Origin: JBBQXY01 sp051004815
GTDB taxonomy: Bacteria > Chloroflexota > Ktedonobacteria > Ktedonobacterales > Ktedonobacteraceae
Length of the DNA stretch: 21,820 bases
Direction of reading: 5' to 3'
Assembly: GCA_051004815.1 (NCBI GenBank)
Contig: JBPCJY010000071.1
Location: 1-21,820 of the forward strand
Positions 6,351-13,329 of this stretch are shown here, in pieces (positions within the stretch are counted from its first letter, which is position 1; each line of letters opens with the position of its first letter). The position numbers and the translations under genes were made by a program. The notes under the pieces were generated by a model that saw only the letters and a program-made list of their open reading frames with translations, had not been told where the DNA came from and made no database searches.

Positions 6351-8489
6351 ATGTACGAACAACATCTACAATTCAAGCAATACCTTCAACGCCAGGAGGT
6401 ACAGGAACGTATTCGAGAGCGCATTCGTCGTAATCGCTCACAAATAACTGCACCTATTGGGGGAGCTATCAGCTTGTTTAGTAGCTTCTTCTCTGAAAAT
6501 CAATTACGCAAGTGGGAAGAAAAAGGACTGCTAAACCCACAAAGGGAAGGAAAACATAGGCACTATTCATTACAAGACTTAGATAAGCTGGCTGTCATCT
6601 ACGAACTCATGAAGGAAGCAAATTATTCGCCCGGTGCCATACCCTCAGATATAGATAGTATCTGGCGATCTATCGAGCAAGCAGATGATCAGCAAAATGG
6701 GGCTCAGCCACAAAAGCAGCCATTAGATATCAATCCAGATGAGAACGTGCCTATTAATCAGCATATCGAAAGAACTCGGAACGAACTGTTCTGGCGTTAT
6801 TATGTTTCTCATGTGATACGGCTCTCACTACTACTCATTCGCGAGCATATACCAGGCGTTGAACAGACGGCACTAGGGCTAGTGCTGCCTCTTCATCAGC
6901 ATTCCATCCCCGTGAATATTATAGATGAACTACCAACCATAGGAGAGGCCCTTATTGGGTGGCTGGCTAAGAGTGGTTCATCACATACGTTACTCGCAAC
7001 CATACCTTCATTCGAGTACAGCACTCAGTTTCGTCTGTACCCACTGCGTGTGATGGAGAATGGCATACCGGACGAAGCTGATACACCTACAGACAATACG
7101 CTACTACTTGTAGACTGGCAAGTTAATTTAGGGCTGAGCAGGACACTTGTAAAGACCATTCGGCACCTTCTCTCTTCACTTTACGAAGATGTACAGCTTG
7201 CACAAAATTGCTTTGGTCCAGGTATGCGTGATGTGCTTATACCAGCTACTGATATCGGCAAGAATTATGCGGATTATATCCTTGATGGTTTAGCCGAGAT
7301 GGTAATACGTTTAGGAATGCTTGGAGAACGTAAGAAATGGCATTTCTGCTGCATTCTTTTGCCTAATGATCTTACGCTTCCATTGCAGCAACGCAACCTC
7401 ATCGTGCGTGCTCAAAGCACGGATTCGCCTCATACGGTAGGTAAAACGACTACTTCACCGCATGAAACTACTGTAGGGATCAGCATTCGCGCATATCAAA
7501 GTGGTCAGATTATCTATAGATCATCTGTATGCGATGAAGACCTCACCATTGATTTACGCAAGCTAGAGAATCCAGGCTCCGCGATAGCGATTCCAGCAGG
7601 AGGTGAGAATAGCATACCCTCGGCTGTTCTGTATGTTGCGTCTAACGAGCCACATGCATTTGATGAAGATGATCAGCGCGTATTACGTCTAATAGGGAAA
7701 ATAGTAGATGAGTTACTCATTACATATCGTATTCAGCAGCAAGCAGGAGAGAATCTGACTCGTTTGATCACCAACCCGGAAGTTATTGATACATTCTTTG
7801 AGAAGAGAAAGATTTTGTCAGAGAATGATTTTGTCAAGGACATTGAAACCCTTCTCAAAGATATACAGAGGAGGGTAGTAGAAACACACGGAAGGGTAGA
7901 TGAGGAGATTGGAGCACACGCAAATGTTGATGCCTCATTAGGCAACGCTTTAACCCTCATCTCCCTTGATATCGACAACCAGGCACAACTTGCAAATCGC
8001 TATGGCGATCAGTTTGCCAGGAATCTCAGTAAAGTAGTTGGCTCTTATCTCCAAAGCGAACTTCTGCGCATCTTCACTGAAGCAGTAGAATATCAACTCT
8101 ATCATATAGGTGCCGGTAGATTTTACCTCAATGCGAAGAATCTCTCTCTTGAAGACGCACGAAAAAATGCAGAGCGTCTTCGACGAAAGCTAAAAGACGA
8201 CTATGAAGTGAGCATACTCAAACCTATGGATGAAGAGACGCGAGGGAATGATAAGCAAGTTGTGTCAATTACAGTACGGGTAGGAGTTTCTTTTTACACC
8301 CACAAAAAGCTAATAGACTTGATACAGCGATATTCTTCTGCAACAGCTGTAGGGAATGTCAGGTCTTTAATTAACCACGATATAGATAAGGCTCTTGATA
8401 AAGGAAGAATTGAGGGAGGGGATACTGTTATATCCTGGTACCCTGAGAAGCGCGGGCTTGTACGCTGGTCCCCAAACGCAGCAGACTAA
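6351..8489 (+). CDS. MerR-type HTH, GAF-like sensor and degenerate GGDEF fusion protein
   Basis: A 712-residue putative one-component regulator. After a basic N-terminal tail it has a MerR-type helix-turn-helix (about 45-90: ENQLRKWEEKGLLNP, then HYSLQDLDKLAVIYEL). A long middle region (about 140-340) has no clear family. A GAF-like domain follows at about 345-457, with AIAIPAGGENSIPSAVLYV followed by a closing helix. The C-terminus (about 533-700) aligns with GGDEF domains: LISLDIDNQAQLANRYGDQF, a later ITVRVGVSF, and a terminal IDKALDKGRIEGGD like the usual ALY-AK-GRN end. The signature loop reads GAGRF (587-591) instead of GGDEF, so the catalytic acidic residues are missing and cyclic-di-GMP synthesis is unlikely; nucleotide binding or dimerisation may persist. 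AAAGGGAG precedes the ATG. The P-loop gene follows 173 bases later. Confidence 0.8.
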   Translation: MYEQHLQFKQYLQRQEVQERIRERIRRNRSQITAPIGGAISLFSSFFSENQLRKWEEKGLLNPQREGKHRHYSLQDLDKLAVIYELMKEANYSPGAIPSDIDSIWRSIEQADDQQNGAQPQKQPLDINPDENVPINQHIERTRNELFWRYYVSHVIRLSLLLIREHIPGVEQTALGLVLPLHQHSIPVNIIDELPTIGEALIGWLAKSGSSHTLLATIPSFEYSTQFRLYPLRVMENGIPDEADTPTDNTLLLVDWQVNLGLSRTLVKTIRHLLSSLYEDVQLAQNCFGPGMRDVLIPATDIGKNYADYILDGLAEMVIRLGMLGERKKWHFCCILLPNDLTLPLQQRNLIVRAQSTDSPHTVGKTTTSPHETTVGISIRAYQSGQIIYRSSVCDEDLTIDLRKLENPGSAIAIPAGGENSIPSAVLYVASNEPHAFDEDDQRVLRLIGKIVDELLITYRIQQQAGENLTRLITNPEVIDTFFEKRKILSENDFVKDIETLLKDIQRRVVETHGRVDEEIGAHANVDASLGNALTLISLDIDNQAQLANRYGDQFARNLSKVVGSYLQSELLRIFTEAVEYQLYHIGAGRFYLNAKNLSLEDARKNAERLRRKLKDDYEVSILKPMDEETRGNDKQVVSITVRVGVSFYTHKKLIDLIQRYSSATAVGNVRSLINHDIDKALDKGRIEGGDTVISWYPEKRGLVRWSPNAAD

Positions 8490-8662
8490 CTTGATAGCTC
8501 TATCTTTTCATAGTTACATAGTCAAGATAACCTATGATGTCTATGCAATGTTACTTATAGAAATGAAGGTCGTCGAAATTGGTATGGTCAGATAATCTCT
8601 CCTTATATTTCAATCGCAGTGGTGGTGGAGAATATTTTTGAGAGCCAGGAGTATTATTTTTT

Positions 8663-9331
8663 ATGGCAAAACCAGTAAAGGTATTTCTTTTAGGGCGTCC
8701 TGGAAGCGGCAAAACTACTGCTTTCCACTATATTGAAATGTTAGTAAGTGACAAAAGGTGGAAGGCAATCCGTTTCAGAGAATATCCAATCTTACACAGC
8801 ATGTTTCAGAACGACATTGGCATGAAGGTTCGCCCTACAGAACATGGTGGATTCGATATACTCGATTTTTCTGTTTTTTTTGAATCCGCAAAGTGTATCG
8901 AACAGCAGATTCAGGAATATATTTCTACCGAACCGAGTCAGGATTTCATATTTATTGAACTAGCTAGAGATGACTATAGTCACGCACTGACCTGTTTCAG
9001 CCCTGGCTTTTTGCAGGACTCTTACTTTCTCTTCTTTGAGGTGGATATAAATACATGCATTGAGCGAATTCGCGTACGTGTGGCTAATCAAACGAGTGAT
9101 GGACATTTTATCTCTGAACGTATTTTGAGAAGCTACTACTTCAAAGATAACAAACCATATATGACCTCCAACTTTAAAACAGACTATAATATGCATAAAA
9201 GAGTTGAAGTCATTGACAACACTGCCTCCCTTCCAGAACTCGGTGAGAAGCTCGAGGCCGTTGTGAGTGTTATCCTTGCGAAAGAAATGAGCGACAATAC
9301 ACATACCATTCCCGTTGGTGCTATGCAATAG
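8663..9331 (+). CDS. P-loop NTPase/kinase-like protein, unknown substrate
   Basis: A 222-residue cytosolic protein whose only firm motif is an N-terminal Walker A, GRPGSGKTT (11-19), right after a hydrophobic strand (VKVFLL). FIFIELARDD (about 95-104) may be the Walker B strand, and FFEVDINTCIERIRVR resembles the lid/recognition region of small nucleoside or adenylate-type kinases. I cannot assign a substrate. Similar folds include nucleotide kinases and zeta-type toxins, but no specific signature of either is evident. GCCAGGAG lies about 12 bases before the ATG, a rather long spacing. It follows the MerR/GGDEF-like gene in the same direction and shares its AT-rich composition, so the two may work together. 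That is inference from context. Confidence 0.7.
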   Translation: MAKPVKVFLLGRPGSGKTTAFHYIEMLVSDKRWKAIRFREYPILHSMFQNDIGMKVRPTEHGGFDILDFSVFFESAKCIEQQIQEYISTEPSQDFIFIELARDDYSHALTCFSPGFLQDSYFLFFEVDINTCIERIRVRVANQTSDGHFISERILRSYYFKDNKPYMTSNFKTDYNMHKRVEVIDNTASLPELGEKLEAVVSVILAKEMSDNTHTIPVGAMQ

Positions 9332-9348
9332 CTTCGTTTCCTCAAATA

Positions 9349-9393
9349 GAGCCTCTTAAGCGCACAAACAGATCATGCCCCTTTCAGAGGCTC
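9349..9393 (+). repeat. Short inverted repeat downstream of the P-loop gene
   Basis: GAGCCTCT (9349-9356) and AGAGGCTC (9386-9393) are complementary across 29 nt, just after the stop at 9331. There is no T-run, so a terminator role is only possible. Confidence 0.25.
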
Positions 9394-9454
9394 CAAACCT
9401 GAATGGTTCCGCCACCACTGGCGAAAGCGATAAATTGGCTCATGGGTGGAGATA

Positions 9455-9490
9455 GCAGAGTTTTTGCAGCCGAAGCTGCAAAAACTCTGC
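9455..9490 (-). terminator. Hairpin capped by a UUCG tetraloop after the ABC-F gene
   Basis: A perfect 16-bp inverted repeat (9455-9470 with 9475-9490) leaves a 4-base loop. Read on the minus strand the apex is GCAGC-TTCG-GCTGC, i.e. the very stable C(UUCG)G tetraloop, 37 bases after the ABC-F stop codon. On the plus strand the same stem would follow the P-loop gene. No T-run lies outside the stem, so it may stabilise 3' ends as well as, or instead of, terminating transcription. Confidence 0.55.
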
Positions 9491-9526
9491 CATTATCAGT
9501 GTACCTGCACACAAGAGAAACGTATA

Positions 9527-11167
9527 TCAAGCGTAGAGAACAGCTTTCTCATAATAATACGAGAAATTGCCGGGATACACACAGACTTGCCCATCATTGC
9601 CTATCGCCACAATTTTTGAGACAATCTTGTCCAGGAAGTAGCGATCATGCGAGACCGTCAATACCGTCCCTTCAAACTCGTCCAGAGCCTCCTCCAGCAC
9701 CTCGGTCGAGGCAATGTCCAGGTTGTTGGTTGGTTCGTCCAACAATAAGAAATTGGCCTCCGTCAGCATCAGACGAGCCATCTGCAAGCGACTCTTTTCG
9801 CCACCACTCAGATTGCGAATGGGCGTGTGCAGGTCTTCATACCGGAACAACAAACCGTGCAAGAAGCTAATAGCTTGTGGCTCCGTCATCTTTTTCAAAC
9901 GACGCACAAAATCTATCGCCGTGCTATCAAAGGGCAGCGTCTCCTGCTCCTGGGCATAATAGCCCGGCACGACGCTAGCCCCAATCTTGACGCTTCCGGT
10001 CGTGGCTGCTATCACATCCATCATTGTCTTGAGCAGTGTCGTTTTACCGCTGCCATTAGCACCGACGATGCCGATGCGCTCGCCATAGAGGATGGTCAAG
10101 TCAAAAGGCGCAAAGAGCACACGGCCATCGATGATTTTACTCAACCCTTTGACCTCCAACACCTTCTTGCCGCTCCGTTCGGCCTCCAAATCGACTTTGA
10201 TGCGATCTCGCTCCAGAATAGGCCGATTGACAGCATCTTCTTTAACTTTCTCCACGCGCTTCGCCATATACTCTGCCCGAGTGGCAAATTTAGAATTCAT
10301 TTTGGCCCAACTTTTCAGTTGCCGCATACTGGCTTCCAGGCGTTTGATCTCGACCTGTTGCACCGCGTACAGTTCCTGCTGTTTCAAGAGCCGCCGCAGC
10401 CGCTCCTCGTAGTAGAAGCTGTAGTTACCAGCATACGCAATGATGGAGCCATCCTCAAGCTCAAAAATCTGCTTCACCGCACGATCTAATAGATGCCGAT
10501 CATGGGAGATGATAAGCACGGTGCCGGGATAGTTCCGAATGTATTGTTCTAGCCACGCTTTTGCTTGCAAATCGAGGTGGTTATCCGGTTCGTCCAGCAG
10601 CAACAGATCAGGCATCTCGATGAGAATATGGGCGAGATTGACCAACTTCTTCTCGCCCCCGCTGAGTACACCTACCTGCTGCGTGAGTTCGCTGGCGGCA
10701 AACCCCAGGCCGTTGAGCACCGTCTCCACACGATGGCCCAGGGTATAGCCACCAAGCGCGTCAAAACGCTCCTGAGCCTTGCCATATTCTTCCAGGACGT
10801 GCGTCATGGTGTCGGAATCGGCGACAATCTCCGGATAGGACATCCGCGCCTCTAGCTCCGCCAGAATATGTGGTAACTCGGCCAGTTCCGCCGATGTCTC
10901 AGAAACGACCTCAAAAATGGTCTTATGATCCAGGCGTGGGTCAACCTCCTGCGTCAGGTAGCCTATAGTCAAGTTACGCCGTCGCGAGATGACGCCACGG
11001 GAAGGGATATCCAGCCCCGCGATCAGCTTAAACAGGGTCGATTTGCCACTGCCGTTCTCACCTACCAGGCCAATGCGCTCACCTTCGATAATTTCGAGAT
11101 TCACATCGTCAAAGACGGCATTGCCGCCATAATCTTTCCAAATTTTCGAGAAATTCACAAGTAACAT
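9527..11167 (-). CDS. ABC-F family ATPase (ribosome-associated, Uup/EttA/resistance type)
   Basis: A 546-residue soluble protein with two tandem ATPase domains and no membrane segment, the ABC-F plan. The first domain has Walker A GENGSGKST (36-44), signature LSGGEKKL (168-175), Walker B LLLLDEP (188-194) and SHDRH. A charged, coiled-coil-like linker (about 250-335) follows, the region that reaches the ribosome in known ABC-Fs. The second domain has GANGSGKTT (369-377), LSGGEKSR (453-460), FLLLDEP (473-479) and SHDRY. The frame stays open to 11305, but AAGGAGG ten bases before the ATG at 11167 and the start of ABC homology fix the start. Whether it is a translation factor or gives antibiotic resistance cannot be decided; its long leader is in keeping with regulated resistance genes. 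Confidence 0.9.
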   Translation of the reverse strand: MLLVNFSKIWKDYGGNAVFDDVNLEIIEGERIGLVGENGSGKSTLFKLIAGLDIPSRGVISRRRNLTIGYLTQEVDPRLDHKTIFEVVSETSAELAELPHILAELEARMSYPEIVADSDTMTHVLEEYGKAQERFDALGGYTLGHRVETVLNGLGFAASELTQQVGVLSGGEKKLVNLAHILIEMPDLLLLDEPDNHLDLQAKAWLEQYIRNYPGTVLIISHDRHLLDRAVKQIFELEDGSIIAYAGNYSFYYEERLRRLLKQQELYAVQQVEIKRLEASMRQLKSWAKMNSKFATRAEYMAKRVEKVKEDAVNRPILERDRIKVDLEAERSGKKVLEVKGLSKIIDGRVLFAPFDLTILYGERIGIVGANGSGKTTLLKTMMDVIAATTGSVKIGASVVPGYYAQEQETLPFDSTAIDFVRRLKKMTEPQAISFLHGLLFRYEDLHTPIRNLSGGEKSRLQMARLMLTEANFLLLDEPTNNLDIASTEVLEEALDEFEGTVLTVSHDRYFLDKIVSKIVAIGNDGQVCVYPGNFSYYYEKAVLYA

Positions 11168-11205
11168 TGGTATCTGCCTCCTTAGCAATTGGGTAATAGA
11201 AAAAG

Positions 11206-11322
11206 TTAGCACGAGAATAGAGGATGATACCTGACAGCAACAAGCCAATGCAGAGAAAAGGAGCGCGGAACGAGTGAGCTTACAATGAGAGGGGAAAAGC
11301 AGCACAAAGAATACAGTAACAT
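11206..11322 (-). CDS. Possible leader peptide upstream of the ABC-F gene (speculative)
   Basis: A 38-codon frame with an ATG at 11322 and stop 38 bases before the ABC-F start; its peptide is hydrophobic and rich in Leu, Ser and Cys (starts MLLYSLCCFS). A second, overlapping frame of 17 codons runs 11333 to 11280 (MSKRCYCILC...). Neither has a clear Shine-Dalgarno site. I list it because leader peptides commonly control resistance ABC-F genes by ribosome stalling. It may be chance. Confidence 0.18.
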   Translation of the reverse strand: MLLYSLCCFSPLIVSSLVPRSFSLHWLVAVRYHPLFSC

Positions 11323-11376
11323 CGCTTACTCATAACTATACGAGTAGGCATGTCTACGCTTCGACACTACTATTCC

Positions 11377-11409
11377 GCCGCATAAGCAGAAGTGCCAGGC
11401 TTATGCGGC
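11377..11409. repeat. Stem-loop in the ABC-F leader region
   Basis: GCCGCATAAGC (11377-11387) pairs perfectly with GCTTATGCGGC (11399-11409) around an 11-nt loop. It is not followed by a T-run on either strand. It lies about 210 bases upstream of the ABC-F start. Confidence 0.5.
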
Positions 11410-11437
11410 CACACCATGTGATAGGTGTTTATGGGGG

Positions 11438-11473
11438 TGGTCAGTAATCAACAAGCTATGTTTGATCTGACCA
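11438..11473. repeat. Second stem-loop in the ABC-F leader region
   Basis: TGGTCAG (11438-11444) pairs with CTGACCA (11467-11473). After a two-base bulge (11445-11446) ATCAA (11447-11451) pairs with TTGAT (11462-11466), leaving a 10-nt loop. With the stem at 11377-11409 it makes two successive hairpins in any transcript starting upstream of 11480 on the minus strand. Confidence 0.45.
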
Positions 11474-11556
11474 GGCTGTATGTAACTCATGCGCAAATGG
11501 TACCATGAAGAGGGATGGGGTGTCAAGGTTTTTTTGTCGGCAGTACCTTGAAGTTC

Positions 11557-11609
11557 CGCCTCTCTAGTCTGCTCATGCTATGATAGGATTATAGAATTAT
11601 AGAGAGGCG
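11557..11609. promoter_or_regulatory. Dyad flanking the SDR-gene promoter
   Basis: CGCCTCTCTA (11557-11566) and TAGAGAGGCG (11600-11609) form a perfect 10-bp inverted repeat. The right arm contains the ribosome site AGAGAGG of the gene at 11618 and the left arm precedes the extended -10 at 11576. If that promoter is used, the dyad can act only as DNA (operator). From an upstream start it could mask the ribosome site. Confidence 0.4.
11576..11584 (+). promoter_or_regulatory. Extended -10 promoter of the SDR-like gene
   Basis: TGCTATGAT combines the TGn element with a 5-of-6 -10 hexamer TATGAT (11579-11584). No -35 is recognisable. Transcription would start near 11591, about 27 nt before the ATG. 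Confidence 0.45.
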
Positions 11610-11617
11610 AAATTTTT

Positions 11618-12535
11618 ATGTCAACACCAGAAATCAATGCCATTACTGGCGCATTCAGTTATACAGGGAAGTACATCACACGCCGCCTGCTGGCAATGGG
11701 CAAGCAGGTTCGTACACTAACAGGGCACCCCGAAAATCCCAATCCGTTTGGAGCACAGGTACGCGTCTTTTCGTTCCACTTTGATAACCCCAAAGCACTG
11801 ATAGAGAGCCTCGAAGGCGTCACTACGCTTTACAATACATATTGGATTCGTTTCGCCCATGGCTCAATGACCTTTGAGCAGGCCGTAGCCAATACCAAAC
11901 TTCTGTTTAACGCGGCCAAAGAAGCCGGAGTGCAACGCGTTGTGCATATTAGTATTACCAATCCAGCGCAAACGTCCCGCTTGCCCTATTTCAAGGGCAA
12001 GGCCGCATTGGAGCAGGCATTGATCGACTCTGGACTGTCTTATGGCATTATCCGGCCCACGGTAATCTTTGGTGACGAGGACATTTTAATCAACAATATT
12101 GCCTGGCTACTGCGACGATTTCCTATCTTCCCCATTTTTGGCTCCGGCAGGTATCGTTTGCAACCCATTTATGTCGAAGATATGGCCGATCTCGTAGTCA
12201 ATACTGGACAGATAGAGGATAATAGGATCATAGATGCTGTTGGACCTGACATTTTTACCTTTGAAGAGCTTGTGCGGCTCATAGCGCAGATGCTTCGTCG
12301 TGCGATCGCTTTCGTGCATGTTGACCCGCGCCTGGCATTTTATATGGCCAAAGTAGTCGAGCCACTGGTGGGAGATGTGCTGATTACACGCGATGAGGTG
12401 ACAGGGCTGATGGCAAATCTGCTCATTTCCCAGGAAGTACCAACGGGACATACTCACCTTAGCCAATGGCTGGAGGAGAATGCCGATCATCTAGGCAAAA
12501 CCTATGCCTCTGAATTGAAGCGGCACTATCGTTGA
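11618..12535 (+). CDS. NAD(P)-binding protein, atypical SDR (NmrA/NDUFA9-like)
   Basis: A 305-residue Rossmann-fold protein. The nucleotide-binding turn near the N-terminus reads TGAFSYTGKYI (10-20), the TGAxxYTGK variant seen in atypical short-chain dehydrogenases of the NDUFA9/NmrA kind and not the classical TGxxxGxG. Further landmarks are VVHISITNP, YFKGKAALEQALIDSGLSY (the tyrosine and KxxxE region) and IIRPTVIFGDEDILINNIAW, followed by a substrate domain with QPIYVEDMADLVV. It may act as a redox sensor, an oxidoreductase or an assembly-type factor; the substrate is unknown. The ribosome site AGAGAGG is inside a dyad. A GNAT gene follows 15 bases after the stop, probably co-transcribed. 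Confidence 0.85.
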   Translation: MSTPEINAITGAFSYTGKYITRRLLAMGKQVRTLTGHPENPNPFGAQVRVFSFHFDNPKALIESLEGVTTLYNTYWIRFAHGSMTFEQAVANTKLLFNAAKEAGVQRVVHISITNPAQTSRLPYFKGKAALEQALIDSGLSYGIIRPTVIFGDEDILINNIAWLLRRFPIFPIFGSGRYRLQPIYVEDMADLVVNTGQIEDNRIIDAVGPDIFTFEELVRLIAQMLRRAIAFVHVDPRLAFYMAKVVEPLVGDVLITRDEVTGLMANLLISQEVPTGHTHLSQWLEENADHLGKTYASELKRHYR

Positions 12536-12550
12536 AAGAAAGGATAAAGT

Positions 12551-13117
12551 ATGCACGGAAACCCTGGCCCGTCAGCATTTAGCATAAAAATAGATGCCGA
12601 TACCGAGCTTCGTTTGCACGAAGAACGCTATGCGCCCTCGTATTTTGCCTTGATCGATCAGAATCGTGCCTATCTACGGGAATGGATGCCCTGGCTGGAC
12701 TATGAACAGTCCAGCGAGACTACCGCCCTGTATATTCGTGGCACGTTGCAACAATTTACCGACAACTTGGGCTTCCAAAGCGGTATTTGGTATCAAGGGC
12801 AGATCGTCGGCTCTATCGGCTTCCATCCTATAAATTGGAACAATCGCAAGGTTGAGATTGGCTACTGGATTGGCGCGGCCTTTGCGGGTAAGGGTCTGGT
12901 GACAAAAGCGTGTCGCACCTTGGTCACGTACGCATTTGATGTCTATGGGTTGAATAAGGTCGAAATTCATTGTGCCACGGCTAATAAACGTAGTTGCGCT
13001 ATTCCTCAGCGTCTCGGCTTCTCGCAAGAGGGCATTTTGCGGCAGAGCGAATGGCTGTACGATCACTTTGTAGATATGGCCGTGTATGGAATGCTGGCTC
13101 AGGATTGGCAAAAATAA
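12551..13117 (+). CDS. GNAT N-acetyltransferase, RimJ/RimL-like
   Basis: A 188-residue cytosolic acetyl-CoA-dependent acetyltransferase. The fold signature is clear: the strand with VEIGYWIGAAFAGKGLVTKA (101-120), whose glycine-rich AGKGL turn binds the acetyl-CoA pyrophosphate, then a helix and LNKVEIHCATANKRSCAIPQ with RLGF (motif B, 134-157). The N-terminal part (LREWMPWLDY at about 42-51) is characteristic of the ribosomal-protein-serine acetyltransferase (RimJ/RimL/YdaF) group. Many members modify small molecules or other proteins, so the substrate is open. It follows the SDR-like gene by 15 bases with its own AAAGGA site. No terminator is obvious behind it. Confidence 0.88.
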   Translation: MHGNPGPSAFSIKIDADTELRLHEERYAPSYFALIDQNRAYLREWMPWLDYEQSSETTALYIRGTLQQFTDNLGFQSGIWYQGQIVGSIGFHPINWNNRKVEIGYWIGAAFAGKGLVTKACRTLVTYAFDVYGLNKVEIHCATANKRSCAIPQRLGFSQEGILRQSEWLYDHFVDMAVYGMLAQDWQK

Positions 13118-13157
13118 GGTTTTTTCACTATATTTGTAGCTTATATCAGACAGTTAC

Positions 13158-13201
13158 ACTGTTACATATCTTACGTTATATACCATGATAAATGTAACAG
13201 T
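13158..13201. promoter_or_regulatory. Dyad upstream of the protease gene
   Basis: ACTGTTACAT (13158-13167) and ATGTAACAGT (13192-13201) form a perfect 10-bp inverted repeat with a 24-bp centre; a further partial copy, CAGTTACACTG, overlaps the left arm. It lies about 70 bp upstream of the extended -10 of the protease gene. This could be a regulator site or a weak 3' hairpin of the GNAT gene. Confidence 0.35.
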
Positions 13202-13268
13202 ATTACTGGCTTATGCGAATAGCTCTTGTTTACAACCTCTGGGCTTTTAGCGCGTATTCAAAGGTATA

Positions 13269-13277
13269 TGGTATGAT
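13269..13277 (+). promoter_or_regulatory. Extended -10 promoter of the protease gene
   Basis: TGGTATGAT provides TGn plus TATGAT (13272-13277) with no good -35. The start would be near 13284, leaving a leader of about 46 nt that carries GGGCAGGA before the ATG. Confidence 0.4.
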
Positions 13278-13329
13278 GTGTAAAACTGCCGGTATGGCTT
13301 TTTTTCTTTCATTTAGGGCAGGATAATAT

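Larger units (their letters stand above)
11168..11617. other. 450-bp divergent intergenic region with leader-like structures
   Basis: It separates the ABC-F gene (minus) from the SDR-like gene (plus). On the ABC-F side it holds two short minus-strand reading frames (11280-11333 and 11206-11322), a stem-loop at 11377-11409 and a second at 11438-11473. On the plus side it holds an extended -10 and a dyad (11557-11609). A T-run after G-rich sequence sits at 11528-11535. No full-length gene is seen here. Confidence 0.6.

Noticed and set aside
6351..8489. Active diguanylate cyclase
   Set aside because: The signature loop is GAGRF instead of GGDEF/GGEEF, so the catalytic acidic residue is missing.
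8663..9331. Zeta-type toxin of a toxin-antitoxin pair
   Set aside because: Only the Walker A is shared; no small antitoxin gene is adjacent and no specific zeta motif is visible.
10092..10412. Plus-strand reading frames opposite the ABC-F gene
   Set aside because: They are antisense shadows of a well-conserved ATPase; the same applies to antisense frames over hutI, the permease and the protease.
11168..11305. 46-residue N-terminal extension of the ABC-F protein (GTG at 11305)
   Set aside because: It has no ABC homology, and a strong AAGGAGG precedes the ATG at 11167.
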